Shown here in pieces: positions 5,674 to 13,607 of a stretch of 17,001 nt of DNA. The notes beneath the pieces are model-generated. The model was not told the DNA's origin. It saw only the letters and a program-made list of their open reading frames with translations, and did no database searches. A program made the position numbers and the translations under genes. This DNA is from Gammaproteobacteria bacterium (GTDB lineage: Bacteria > Pseudomonadota > Gammaproteobacteria > Pseudomonadales > Pseudohongiellaceae). Position 1 is the stretch's first letter. Each line of letters begins with the position of its first letter. The DNA is taken from positions 1-17,001 of the forward strand of contig PWQG01000068.1 of NCBI GenBank assembly GCA_003556835.1, read 5' to 3'.

Positions 5674-6954
5674 TTACTTGGCAGGATAATCCCGCTGCTT
5701 CGCCCCCGTATACAACTGACGCGGCCGCCCGATCTTCATCGGTGAACTCAACATCTCGTTCCAGTGCGAAATCCAGCCCGGCGTGCGACCCACGGCAAAA
5801 ATCACCGTGAACATGCTGGTCGGAATGCCCATCGCCTTGAGGATGATACCGGAATAGAAGTCCACGTTCGGATACAGCTTGCGCTCGATGAAATAGTCGT
5901 CTTCCAGCGCGATCTTCTCCAGCTTGCGCGCCATGCGGAACAGCGGATCGTCTTCCACGCCCAGTTCGGCCAGCACCTCGTCGCAGATCTTGCGCATCAC
6001 CCGTGAACGCGGGTCAAAGTTTTTGTAGACACGGTGACCGAAGCCCATCAGGCGGAACGGGTCGTCCTTATCCTTGGCCTTGGCGATGTATTTTTCGATC
6101 TGGGTTTCGTCGCCGATTTCGCCGAGCATGCTCAGTACCGCTTCATTGGCGCCGCCGTGTGCGGGGCCCCAGAGGGCGGAGATGCCAGAGGAGATGCAGG
6201 CGTATGGATTGGCGCCGGTGGAGCCGGCCAGGCGAACGGTTGATGTGGAAGCGTTCTGTTCGTGATCGGCGTGCAGCAGGAAGATCACATCCATGGCCTT
6301 GGCCAGGGTGGGGCTGATATTGGGTTCCTCACAGGGTGTGCTGAACATCATGTGCAGGAAGTTTTCCGAATAGCTCAGGTCATTGCGCGGGTACATGAAC
6401 GGTTGGCCTATGCTGTGCTTATAGGTCATGTCCGCAATGGTGGGTAGCTTGGCGATCAGGCGATGGGCTGCCAGACGGCGGTGTTCGGGGTCGTCGATGT
6501 CAATCGTGTCGTGATAGAAAGCCGACAGGGCGCCCACGACACCGACCATGATGGCCATCGGGTGTGCGTCGCGCGGGAAACCGTTGAAGAAATTGTAGAG
6601 TTGTTCGTGCACCATGGTGTGGTAACGGATGCTTTCCTTAAAGTCCTGGTTTTGCTTTTTGTCCGGCAATTCACCGTTGAGCAATAGATAACAGGTTTCC
6701 AGGAAGTTGGAGTGCTCGGCCAGCTGGTCGATGGGATAGCCGCGGTGGAGCAGGGTACCTTCGGCACCGTCGATATAGGTGATGGCAGATTCGCAGGAGG
6801 CTGTGGAAACGAAGCCGGGGTCGAAAGTGAAAAGGCCCTTTGCGGTCAGGCCACGTACATCCACCACCTCGGGGCCCAGGGTGCCCTGGTACATGGGAAG
6901 CTCGATCGTCTTGTCGCTTCCCTCAAAGCTCAGGCGGGCTTTCTTCTCACTCAT
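5674..6954 (-). CDS. gltA: Citrate synthase (type II)
   Basis: Condenses oxaloacetate and acetyl-CoA to citrate, the entry step of the TCA cycle. The 426-aa product is the length of the hexameric, NADH-sensitive gammaproteobacterial type II enzymes. The catalytic triad is visible as His266 in [11 protein letters not shown], His307 in [14 protein letters not shown] and Asp365 in PNVDFYSGI. The N-terminal beta-rich domain (residues 1-50), typical of the allosteric form, precedes the helical core, and [20 protein letters not shown] is intact. ATG 6954 follows TTAGGAG with 6-nt spacing. The gene is divergent from the sdh-suc cluster and shares its 441-bp upstream region, and it ends at a strong terminator. 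Confidence 0.97.
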   Translation of the reverse strand: MSEKKARLSFEGSDKTIELPMYQGTLGPEVVDVRGLTAKGLFTFDPGFVSTASCESAITYIDGAEGTLLHRGYPIDQLAEHSNFLETCYLLLNGELPDKKQNQDFKESIRYHTMVHEQLYNFFNGFPRDAHPMAIMVGVVGALSAFYHDTIDIDDPEHRRLAAHRLIAKLPTIADMTYKHSIGQPFMYPRNDLSYSENFLHMMFSTPCEEPNISPTLAKAMDVIFLLHADHEQNASTSTVRLAGSTGANPYACISSGISALWGPAHGGANEAVLSMLGEIGDETQIEKYIAKAKDKDDPFRLMGFGHRVYKNFDPRSRVMRKICDEVLAELGVEDDPLFRMARKLEKIALEDDYFIERKLYPNVDFYSGIILKAMGIPTSMFTVIFAVGRTPGWISHWNEMLSSPMKIGRPRQLYTGAKQRDYPAK

Positions 6955-7096
6955 ATAAAACTCCTAACTGATTGTTTCTTTTAGACAGAAGTACTTTCTG
7001 ACCAGCAGGATGTGCTTGCGCGAAGGCCAAGCGCACCCCGGAGAATTCCGTTGGCAAGTTCGGTACTCTACCATAATCCCGTGGCAAACGGCGCAG

Positions 7097-7132
7097 TCTT
7101 GTATATTTTTTACAAGAACATGACATAATGTT
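7097..7132. promoter_or_regulatory. AT-rich inverted repeats between gltA and sdhC
   Basis: TCTTGTA (7097-7103) and TACAAGA (7111-7117) form a perfect 7-bp inverted repeat over an AT-only 7-nt centre. A second repeat, AACAT (7117-7121) and ATGTT (7128-7132), adjoins it. The position, 55 bp upstream of the sdh -10 and within the likely gltA upstream region, suits an operator or upstream activator site for the divergent pair. I cannot assign the regulator. Confidence 0.4.
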
Positions 7133-7163
7133 GTCGTTTATTTGTTTGGTTCCCAAGGTTTTA

Positions 7164-7192
7164 TTGTATTCCGGGTGGTATGGGACTATACT
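7164..7192 (+). promoter_or_regulatory. Candidate sdhCDAB-suc promoter
   Basis: TTGTAT (7164-7169), a 17-bp spacer and TATACT (7187-7192) give a plausible sigma-70 promoter. Transcription would begin near 7199, leaving a leader of roughly 195 nt before sdhC. I found no comparably good promoter for gltA on the minus strand in 6955-7140. Confidence 0.5.
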
Positions 7193-7255
7193 CGGCGGCC
7201 ATGATCTCAACTGGGTAAAGGCGCCTTGAGAGCTGACTAACCCGGGGCTTGGCGG

Positions 7256-7375
7256 CAATCGGATGCGTTCCTCGCGAGCCGATTGGCAGGCCATCTGCAT
7301 CCGGGCATTGTCCTACGGTTGACCAGCCGTGTTGCCACCGCTGGTCAGTGTCGCTAACCAGGCCCGTCCTCGGGC
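7256..7375 (+). promoter_or_regulatory. Structured 5' leader of sdhC
   Basis: Several perfect stems can be seen by eye. CAATCGG (7256-7262) pairs with CCGATTG (7279-7285). CGGATGC (7260-7266) can instead pair with GCATCCG (7297-7303), and the two pairings share three bases and exclude each other. Then follow an 8-bp hairpin TGACCAGC/GCTGGTCA (7320-7327/7340-7347) and GCCCG-TCCT-CGGGC (7362-7375), 20 nt before the GTG start of sdhC. No T-tract follows any of them. It does not match a riboswitch class I can name. Confidence 0.4.
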
Positions 7376-7395
7376 TGCAACTGAATCGGCTACCA

Positions 7396-7770
7396 GTGAA
7401 AGATAACAGACCGAAAAATCTCAACCTGACCACAATCCATTTCCCGCTTCCTGCGATCACCTCGATCCTGCACCGGATTTCGGGCGTATTCCTGTTTGTT
7501 GCCGCTGCTGTCCTGCTCTGGATGCTGGGTGAGTCCCTGGCCTCCGAGCAGGGCTTCGAGCGTGTGCAATCCCTGCTCGGACAGCCGCTGGTCAAGCTGC
7601 TGGTCTGGGCCATCGTTGCCGGATTGCTGTATCACCTGATTGCCGGTATTCGGCACCTGGTTATGGATGCCGGCGTTGGTGAGACCCTCGAAGGGGGCCG
7701 GCGGGGCGCGATGATGGTCATCGTGCTTTCCGTGATAAGCATTGTACTGGCGGGAGTGTGGATATGGTGA
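7396..7770 (+). CDS. sdhC: Succinate dehydrogenase cytochrome b556 subunit
   Basis: Large membrane anchor of complex II, 124 aa with three membrane segments (about residues 28-46, 66-85 and 103-123). It holds heme b and helps form the ubiquinone site. Conserved residues: the opening RPKNLNLTTIHFPLPAITSI, Ser23 and Arg27 in SILHRISG (E. coli Ser27/Arg31 of the quinone site) and the heme ligand His80 in LLYHLIAGIRH (E. coli His84). The frame is open back to 7249, but family alignment puts the start at GTG 7396. The Shine-Dalgarno there is weak. First gene of the sdh-suc cluster. Its stop overlaps the start of sdhD by 7 nt. Confidence 0.95.
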   Translation: MKDNRPKNLNLTTIHFPLPAITSILHRISGVFLFVAAAVLLWMLGESLASEQGFERVQSLLGQPLVKLLVWAIVAGLLYHLIAGIRHLVMDAGVGETLEGGRRGAMMVIVLSVISIVLAGVWIW

Positions 7771-8132
7771 ACAGTGTAACCGGGCTCGGTAAAAACGGCG
7801 TGTCGGACTGGGTGCTGCAGCGACTCAGTGCTGTCATCCTGGGGGTCTACAGCATCGGCCTTCTGGGCTATCTGTTACTGACGCCGGATCTTGATTATGC
7901 ACAGTGGTCGGCGCTGTTCGGCACGACCTGGATGCGGATTGCCACGCTTCTGGCGCTGATCAGCCTTTGCGCGCATGCCTGGGTCGGTATGTGGACGGTG
8001 TATACCGACTACCTGACCGGTCTCTCCCTGGGTAACAAGGCCACGGCGGTGCGCCTGTTCGTGCAGGCGGCAAGTGTCATCCTGATTTTCATCTACCTCG
8101 TCTGGGGTATTCAGATTCTGTGGGGAATGTAA
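7764..8132 (+). CDS. sdhD: Succinate dehydrogenase hydrophobic anchor subunit
   Basis: Small membrane anchor of complex II, 122 aa, with three membrane segments. ATG 7764 is preferred over GTG 7758 and GTG 7767: it follows GGGAG and gives the family start MVNSVTGL. Key residues fall at the same numbers as in E. coli: heme ligand His71 in CAHAWVGMW, and Asp82 and Tyr83 in TDYL for ubiquinone binding. It overlaps the end of sdhC and its TAA is immediately followed by the ATG of sdhA, so the three are translated as a coupled unit. Confidence 0.95.
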   Translation: MVNSVTGLGKNGVSDWVLQRLSAVILGVYSIGLLGYLLLTPDLDYAQWSALFGTTWMRIATLLALISLCAHAWVGMWTVYTDYLTGLSLGNKATAVRLFVQAASVILIFIYLVWGIQILWGM

Positions 8133-9905
8133 ATGAGCGGTATGCGAACCTTATCCTTTGATGCAGTGATCGTGGGCGGTGGTGGCTCCGGCATGCGGGC
8201 AGCATTGCAGCTGGCGCAGTCTGGCTACAAGACGGCCGTAATCACCAAGGTGTTTCCCACACGCTCGCACACCGTCTCGGCCCAGGGCGGCATCACCTGT
8301 GCCATTGCCAGTGATGATCCCAATGACGACTGGCGTTGGCATATGTACGACACGGTCAAGGGTTCCGACTATATCGGGGACCAGGACGCCATCGAATACA
8401 TGTGCAGTGAAGGCCCGCAGACGGTTTTCGAGCTGGAACACATGGGGTTGCCTTTTTCCCGCACGGAGAACGGTCGTATCTACCAGCGTCCTTTCGGTGG
8501 TCAATCCAAGGACTACGGCAAGGGCGGCCAGGCAGCGCGCACCTGCGCGGCTGCGGACCGCACCGGCCACGCATTGTTGCATACCCTTTACCAGGGCAAC
8601 CTTAAGAACAATACGGTATTCCTGAATGAATATTATGCGGTGGACCTGGTACGTAACCAGGACGCTGCGGTGGTGGGTGTCATCGCCATCTGCATCGAGA
8701 CCGGCGAAACCCTTTTCATCCAGTCTCGTGCCACGGTGTTTGCCACCGGTGGTGCCGGGCGCATTTATGCGTCGACCACCAACGCCCTGATCAATACCGG
8801 TGACGGTGTGGGCATGGCGCTGCGGGCCGGTTATCCGGTGCAGGACATCGAGATGTGGCAGTTCCACCCGACCGGCATCTACGGTGCCGGTACCCTGGTC
8901 ACCGAAGGTTGTCGGGGCGAGGGCGGTTATCTGATCAACAAGGACGGCGAGCGTTTCATGGAGCGTTATGCTCCCAATGCCAAGGATCTGGCCGGCCGTG
9001 ACGTGGTGGCCCGTTCCATGGTGCTGGAGATCCTGGAAGGGCGCGGTTGTGGCCCGGACGGTGATCACGTCATGTTGAAGCTGGATCACCTTGGCGAAAA
9101 AGTGCTCAATTCCAAGCTCCCGGGCATTCTGGAGCTGTCCCGCACCTTTGCCCATGTCGATCCGGTGAAAGAACCGATTCCGGTGGTGCCCACCTGTCAT
9201 TATATGATGGGTGGTATTCCCACCAATGTGCATGGCCAGGCCTTGACCCAGAACGAGAATGGCGAGGACGAGACCATCGAGGGCCTGTTCGCCGTTGGTG
9301 AAGCAGCCTGTGTATCGGTACACGGGGCCAATCGCCTGGGTGGTAATTCCCTGCTCGACCTGGTGGTCTTTGGCCGCGCGGCGGGCAAACACATCGAGGA
9401 TCGCCTGCGTCAGGGCGTTGAGCATCGTGCCGCCTCAGAGAGCGACATCGAGCAGGCCATGCAGCGCCTCAACCGGCTGAACGAAAGCAAGGGCGGTGAG
9501 AAAGTGGCTACCTTGCGGGCGGAGTTGCAGGACATCATGCAGAAGCATTTTGGTGTGTTCCGCACGGGTGAATTCATGCGCGAAGGCATCGACAAGCTGA
9601 AGACCCTGCGCGAGCGGGTGGCCAATATCGAACTCGAAGACAAGAGCATGACCTTCAATACGGCGCGGATCGAAGCGTTGGAGCTGGAGAACCTGTTCGA
9701 GGTCGCCGAGGCGACGGCGATTGCCGCTGAAGCCCGCACTGAAAGCCGTGGTGCTCACGCCCGCGAGGATTATCAGGAGCGTGATGATGAGAACTGGCTC
9801 TGTCATTCCATGTACTTCCCGGAAGACAAGCGGGTGAGCAAGCGGGATGTGAATTTCAAGCCGAAGACGGTCGATACCTTCGAACCCATGATCAGAACCT
9901 ATTAA
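8133..9905 (+). CDS. sdhA: Succinate dehydrogenase flavoprotein subunit
   Basis: Catalytic subunit of complex II, 590 aa, oxidising succinate to fumarate at the cytoplasmic face and passing electrons to SdhB. Visible motifs: the FAD dinucleotide fold [14 protein letters not shown] (residues 12-25), His46 in [10 protein letters not shown] for covalent FAD attachment, substrate-binding WQFHPTGI and [13 protein letters not shown], the catalytic arginine in [22 protein letters not shown] and [14 protein letters not shown]. The helical C-terminal domain ends with the usual [15 protein letters not shown]. The start lies directly after the sdhD stop with no spacer. Nothing is missing. Confidence 0.98.
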   Translation: MSGMRTLSFDAVIVGGGGSGMRAALQLAQSGYKTAVITKVFPTRSHTVSAQGGITCAIASDDPNDDWRWHMYDTVKGSDYIGDQDAIEYMCSEGPQTVFELEHMGLPFSRTENGRIYQRPFGGQSKDYGKGGQAARTCAAADRTGHALLHTLYQGNLKNNTVFLNEYYAVDLVRNQDAAVVGVIAICIETGETLFIQSRATVFATGGAGRIYASTTNALINTGDGVGMALRAGYPVQDIEMWQFHPTGIYGAGTLVTEGCRGEGGYLINKDGERFMERYAPNAKDLAGRDVVARSMVLEILEGRGCGPDGDHVMLKLDHLGEKVLNSKLPGILELSRTFAHVDPVKEPIPVVPTCHYMMGGIPTNVHGQALTQNENGEDETIEGLFAVGEAACVSVHGANRLGGNSLLDLVVFGRAAGKHIEDRLRQGVEHRAASESDIEQAMQRLNRLNESKGGEKVATLRAELQDIMQKHFGVFRTGEFMREGIDKLKTLRERVANIELEDKSMTFNTARIEALELENLFEVAEATAIAAEARTESRGAHAREDYQERDDENWLCHSMYFPEDKRVSKRDVNFKPKTVDTFEPMIRTY

Positions 9906-9953
9906 TTGCCGGGTGGCCCGTGCCACCCTCGACGAATCAAAGGTAGAAACAAC

Positions 9954-10337
9954 GTGTTAGTCAGCCTCTATCGTTACAATCCGGAAACAGACGAGAAGCC
10001 CGTCATGCAGGATGTCGAGATTGACATCCCGGAAGGCAAGGACCTGATGGTGCTGGATGTGCTGGAACTGGTCAAGAAACAGGATCCGACCTTTTCCTAC
10101 CGTCGTTCCTGCCGCGAGGGCGTCTGTGGTTCCGATGGCATGAACATCAACGGCACCAATGCCCTGGCCTGTATCACGCCAATTTCCACGGTGGCTAAAA
10201 AAGGCAAGCTGGTGCTGCGACCGCTGCCCGGTCTGCCGGTGATCCGCGACCTGGTGGTGGATATGAAGATTTTCTACCAGCAGTTCGAGAAAGTGAAGCC
10301 ATTCCTGCTCAATGATGAGCCGGCTCCGGCCATCTAG
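9954..10337 (+). CDS. sdhB: SdhB N-terminal part, [2Fe-2S] ferredoxin domain
   Basis: This is what conventional translation yields: 127 residues containing the plant-type ferredoxin fold. The [2Fe-2S] ligands are SCREGVCGSDG and the later Cys in ALAC; the Asp in place of a third clustered Cys is normal for E. coli-type SdhB. It continues through KGKLVLRPLPGLPVIRDLVVDM and stops in the interdomain linker. Alone it lacks the [4Fe-4S] and [3Fe-4S] clusters and could not complete the electron path. Confidence 0.7.
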   Translation: MLVSLYRYNPETDEKPVMQDVEIDIPEGKDLMVLDVLELVKKQDPTFSYRRSCREGVCGSDGMNINGTNALACITPISTVAKKGKLVLRPLPGLPVIRDLVVDMKIFYQQFEKVKPFLLNDEPAPAI

Positions 10338-10340
10338 CGC

Positions 10341-10658
10341 TTGCAGTCTCCCGAAGAGCGGGAGAAGCTGGATGGGCTGTATGAGTGCATTCTCTGTGCC
10401 TGCTGTACCACCAGCTGTCCTTCGTTCTGGTGGAATCCGGAGAAATTCATTGGCCCCGCAGGTCTGCTGCAGGCCTACCGTTTCCTTGCTGACAGCCGTG
10501 ATACGGCTACCGCCGAGCGTCTGGCGGAACTGGAAGACCCGTTCAGCGTGTTCCGCTGCCGGGGTATCATGAATTGTGTGGCCGTCTGTCCGAAAGGGCT
10601 GAATCCGACGCGTGCCATCGGTCACATCCGCACCATGCTACTGGAGAACAGTGCCTGA
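10341..10658 (+). CDS. sdhB: SdhB C-terminal part, [4Fe-4S]/[3Fe-4S] domain
   Basis: The frame resumes right after the TAG. The only nearby start-type codon is TTG 10341, 3 nt beyond the stop, without a Shine-Dalgarno, so it would need re-initiation after the upstream half or read-through. It holds [16 protein letters not shown] and [17 protein letters not shown], all seven cysteines, with no further lesion. It ends with TGA 59 nt before sucA. Confidence 0.6.
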   Translation: MQSPEEREKLDGLYECILCACCTTSCPSFWWNPEKFIGPAGLLQAYRFLADSRDTATAERLAELEDPFSVFRCRGIMNCVAVCPKGLNPTRAIGHIRTMLLENSA

Positions 10659-10717
10659 GGCAGCTATGGAAATGCGGGCTGAACCAACAACATTTACTGC
10701 GATCCGGATGAAGTGAC

Positions 10718-13564
10718 ATGCATGACAGCATAATGGAGTTAATGTGGAGCACCGGCCATCTCTCCGGTGGCAACGCCTCCTACGTGGAAGAACTCTACGA
10801 TCAGTTTCTGAAAGATCCTGATCAGGTGCCCGAGGAATGGCGTGAGTACTTCTCCAGCCTGCCGCGGATAGCCGAAGGCGCCGGCGAGGATGTCTCGCAC
10901 AAGGAAATCCGGGAGTATTTCCGCAAGGTCGGCATGACCAGCCGCTTCACGCCTGTGTTGAGCAATGACGTGGTGGTCAATTCCGAGCATGAGAACAAGC
11001 AGGTACAGGTCTTGCACCTGATCAGCTCCTATCGTGTGCGGGGTCACCAGAAAGCGACTCTCGATCCCTTGAATCTGATGCATCGGGAGAAAGTGCCGGA
11101 CCTGGAACTCGATTTCTACAATCTCTCGACGGGTGATTTTTCCACCGTGTTCCAGACGGGGTCACTGTTCATCAATCGTGATACCGCGACCTTGCGAGAG
11201 ATTGTGGACATCCTGGAAAATATTTACTGCAAATCCATCGGTTACGAGTTCATGCATATCGTGAACCTGGAAGAGAAGCAGTGGATCCAGAAGCGGATTG
11301 AAGCCACGCACGGTGATCCGAATTTTCCCGACGAAGTCAAACGACACCTGCTCGAACGCCTGACCGCCGCGGAAGGGCTGGAAAAGCACCTTGATTCCAA
11401 ATATCCGGGTACCAAGCGTTTTGGCCTGGAAGGCGGCGAAAGCCTGATTCCCCTCTTGGATGAACTGATCCAGCGCTCGGGCAGCTATGGAGTGAAAGAG
11501 GTGGTCATCGGTATGGCGCATCGGGGCCGGCTCAATGTGCTGGTCAACATCCTGGGCAAGAACCCGGCCGAGTTGTTCAGTGAGTTCGAGGGGCGGGCCA
11601 CCTATACCAGTTCCGGCGACGTGAAGTACCACCAGGGTTTTTCCTCCAACGTCATGACGGCCGGTGGAGAAGTGCACCTGGCCATGGCTTTCAATCCCTC
11701 GCATCTGGAGATTGTTGCCCCGGTGGTGGAGGGTTCGGTGCGGGCGCGCCAGGACCGTCGCCGGGATGAGCTCGGGCATGCCGTGGTACCGGTCAGCATC
11801 CACGGGGATGCCGCATTTGCCGGACAGGGCGTGGTCATGGAGACCTTCCAGATGTCCGAGACCCGTGCCTACAAGACCGGTGGCACGGTTCACATCATCA
11901 TCAACAACCAGGTGGGTTTCACCACGAGCAAGCGTGAAGACGCGCGCTCCACTGAATACTGTACCGATGTGGCAAAAATGGTGCAGGCGCCGATTTTTCA
12001 TGTCAATGCTGATGATCCCGAAGCCGTGCTTTTTGTCACCCAGCTGGCCCTGGATTTCCGTTATGAATTCGGCAAGGACGTGGTCATCGATCTGATCTGC
12101 TACCGTCGACGCGGCCACAATGAAGCCGATGAGCCGGCGGCCACCCAGCCACTGATGTACAAACAGATCCGTCAGCAGAAAACTTCCCGTACCAAGTATG
12201 CTGATTCTCTGGTGCAGCAATCCCTGGTAACCGAAGAGGAAAACGAAGCGCTGAGCAAGCGTTATCGCAAGGAACTTGAGAACGGCGAACATGTGGTCAA
12301 GTGCCTGGTCAAAGAGCCTTCGGTGGAAATGTTTGTTGACTGGGGGCCCTATCTCGGTCACGAGTGGAGTCCGCATTACAATACGTCGGTCAAAAGGGAA
12401 ACCCTGCAGGCGCTGGCCCGCAAGGTCAGCAAGGTTCCGGAATCGCTTCAGTTACACCGGCAGGTCTCCAGGATCATGGGTGACCGTCAGGCCATGGCGG
12501 AGGACGAAAAGCCGATCGACTGGGGCTTTGCCGAAACGCTTGCCTATGCCACGATTCTGACGAGCGGTAATCGGGTCCGACTGACCGGGCAGGATGTGGG
12601 ACGCGGTACCTTTGGGCATCGTCATGCTGTACTGCATGATCAGGAAAATGGTGAGGAGCTGCGGCCCCTGCAATCACTGGTTCCTGATAATCCCGAGATG
12701 TTTGCGATCTATGACTCGCTGCTTTCCGAAGCCGGAGTGCTGGCCTTCGAGTATGGTTATGCCACCACTACGCCCAATGCCCTGGTCATCTGGGAAGCGC
12801 AGTTTGGTGACTTTGCCAACTCGGCGCAGGTGGTGATCGATCAGTTCATTACCAGCGGGGAGCACAAGTGGCAACGTCTCTGTGGCCTGACCATGTTGTT
12901 GCCCCATGGTTACGAAGGTCAGGGGCCGGAACACTCTTCGGCGCGCCTCGAGCGTTTCCTGCAGCTTTGTGCCGAGCACAACATCCAGGTCTGCCTGCCC
13001 ACGACTCCGTCCCAGGTGTTCCACATGCTGCGACGGCAGGTGCTGTGCCCCCTGCGCAAGCCCCTGATTGTCATGTCACCCAAGAGTCTGCTGCGTCACA
13101 AGGAAGCGGTGAACAGCCTGGACGAGTTGGCCAATGGTTCATTCCAGGTGGTGATCGATGAAACCGATGAGGATGTGGTGCCGGCGAAAGTCGATCGCAT
13201 CGTTCTGTGTGCCGGCAAGGTCTATTACGATCTGCGCAAGGAGCGCCGTGACCGGGGTATCAAGAATATCGCCATCGTGCGGCTGGAACAGCTGTACCCT
13301 TTCCCGGAAGCGGACCTGAAAGAGGTGATGAGTACCTACAGCAACTTCTCGGAAGTGGTGTGGTGTCAGGAAGAACCGATGAACCAGGGCGCCTGGTATT
13401 CCAGCCAGCATCATATGCGGCGGGTTATCCAGCAACTGGACCCTTCGGTCAATCTGACCTATGCCGGGCGCGAGGCTTCAGCGGCAGCAGCGGCAGGCTA
13501 TCCGGCCCTGCACAAGGCACAGTTGGAAACCTTCCTGGACCAGGCGTTGAGCTTCGGGAAATAA
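10718..13564 (+). CDS. sucA: 2-oxoglutarate dehydrogenase E1 component
   Basis: Thiamine-diphosphate-dependent decarboxylase that oxidatively decarboxylates 2-oxoglutarate and hands the succinyl group to the lipoyl arm of SucB. At 948 aa it is the usual length. The start at ATG 10718 gives the family N-terminus MHDSIMELMWSTGHLSGGNASYVEELY, which docks on E2. Visible elements: MAHRGRLNVLVNILGK (about residue 266), GDVKYHQGFSS (about 302), the cofactor-binding GDAAFAGQGVVMET (about 364), HIIINNQVGFTTS (about 393), RRGHNEADEP (about 465), AQFGDFANSAQVVIDQF (about 695) and HGYEGQGPEHSSARLERFL (about 730). The Shine-Dalgarno is weak. The 59-nt gap after sdhB contains AACAAC at 10686-10691 and no terminator. 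Confidence 0.98.
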   Translation: MHDSIMELMWSTGHLSGGNASYVEELYDQFLKDPDQVPEEWREYFSSLPRIAEGAGEDVSHKEIREYFRKVGMTSRFTPVLSNDVVVNSEHENKQVQVLHLISSYRVRGHQKATLDPLNLMHREKVPDLELDFYNLSTGDFSTVFQTGSLFINRDTATLREIVDILENIYCKSIGYEFMHIVNLEEKQWIQKRIEATHGDPNFPDEVKRHLLERLTAAEGLEKHLDSKYPGTKRFGLEGGESLIPLLDELIQRSGSYGVKEVVIGMAHRGRLNVLVNILGKNPAELFSEFEGRATYTSSGDVKYHQGFSSNVMTAGGEVHLAMAFNPSHLEIVAPVVEGSVRARQDRRRDELGHAVVPVSIHGDAAFAGQGVVMETFQMSETRAYKTGGTVHIIINNQVGFTTSKREDARSTEYCTDVAKMVQAPIFHVNADDPEAVLFVTQLALDFRYEFGKDVVIDLICYRRRGHNEADEPAATQPLMYKQIRQQKTSRTKYADSLVQQSLVTEEENEALSKRYRKELENGEHVVKCLVKEPSVEMFVDWGPYLGHEWSPHYNTSVKRETLQALARKVSKVPESLQLHRQVSRIMGDRQAMAEDEKPIDWGFAETLAYATILTSGNRVRLTGQDVGRGTFGHRHAVLHDQENGEELRPLQSLVPDNPEMFAIYDSLLSEAGVLAFEYGYATTTPNALVIWEAQFGDFANSAQVVIDQFITSGEHKWQRLCGLTMLLPHGYEGQGPEHSSARLERFLQLCAEHNIQVCLPTTPSQVFHMLRRQVLCPLRKPLIVMSPKSLLRHKEAVNSLDELANGSFQVVIDETDEDVVPAKVDRIVLCAGKVYYDLRKERRDRGIKNIAIVRLEQLYPFPEADLKEVMSTYSNFSEVVWCQEEPMNQGAWYSSQHHMRRVIQQLDPSVNLTYAGREASAAAAAGYPALHKAQLETFLDQALSFGK

Positions 13565-13607
13565 CAGTAATAACGATCAGTGAACACAGTGAGTGTAAGG
13601 ATCAGAC

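Larger units (their letters stand above)
9954..10658 (+). pseudogene. sdhB: sdhB interrupted by an in-frame TAG (iron-sulfur subunit of complex II)
   Basis: Read through the stop, this frame encodes a 234-residue SdhB of normal length that relays electrons from SdhA FAD to quinone. A TAG at 10335-10337 interrupts it after residue 127, in the linker ...EPAPAI(stop)[10 protein letters not shown]. Related proteins have Glu there, so a single G-to-T change (GAG to TAG) at 10335 would explain it. No frameshift is involved and both halves stay in the same frame. All cluster ligands are intact: Cys and Asp in SCREGVCGSDG...LAC, then [12 protein letters not shown] and [12 protein letters not shown]. 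The start is GTG 9954 after AAAGGTAG; the open frame from TTG 9906 has no support. Possible readings: nonsense mutation, sequencing error, amber read-through, or a true split subunit. Every other complete gene in the window ends in TGA or TAA. Confidence 0.85.

Noticed and set aside
5176..5689. Plus-strand ORFs (about 90-165 aa) with a 15-residue repeat
   Set aside because: They are open only because a 45-bp tandem repeat preserves frame; they run through element B, lack a start signal, and several frames on both strands are equally open.
7201..7218. Tiny upstream ORF (Met-Ile-Ser-Thr-Gly) in the sdhC leader
   Set aside because: No ribosome binding site precedes it and five codons give no regulatory pattern; expected by chance.
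8151..9425. 424-aa ORF antisense to sdhA
   Set aside because: A shadow of codon bias in a GC-rich gene: no recognisable domains, and the plus strand is an unmistakable SdhA.
10659..10717. AACAAC strings before sdhB and sucA as Hfq/Crc catabolite-repression sites
   Set aside because: Each only partly matches the AAnAAnAA target known from Pseudomonas, short A-rich strings are common near start codons, and it is not known that this organism has Crc.
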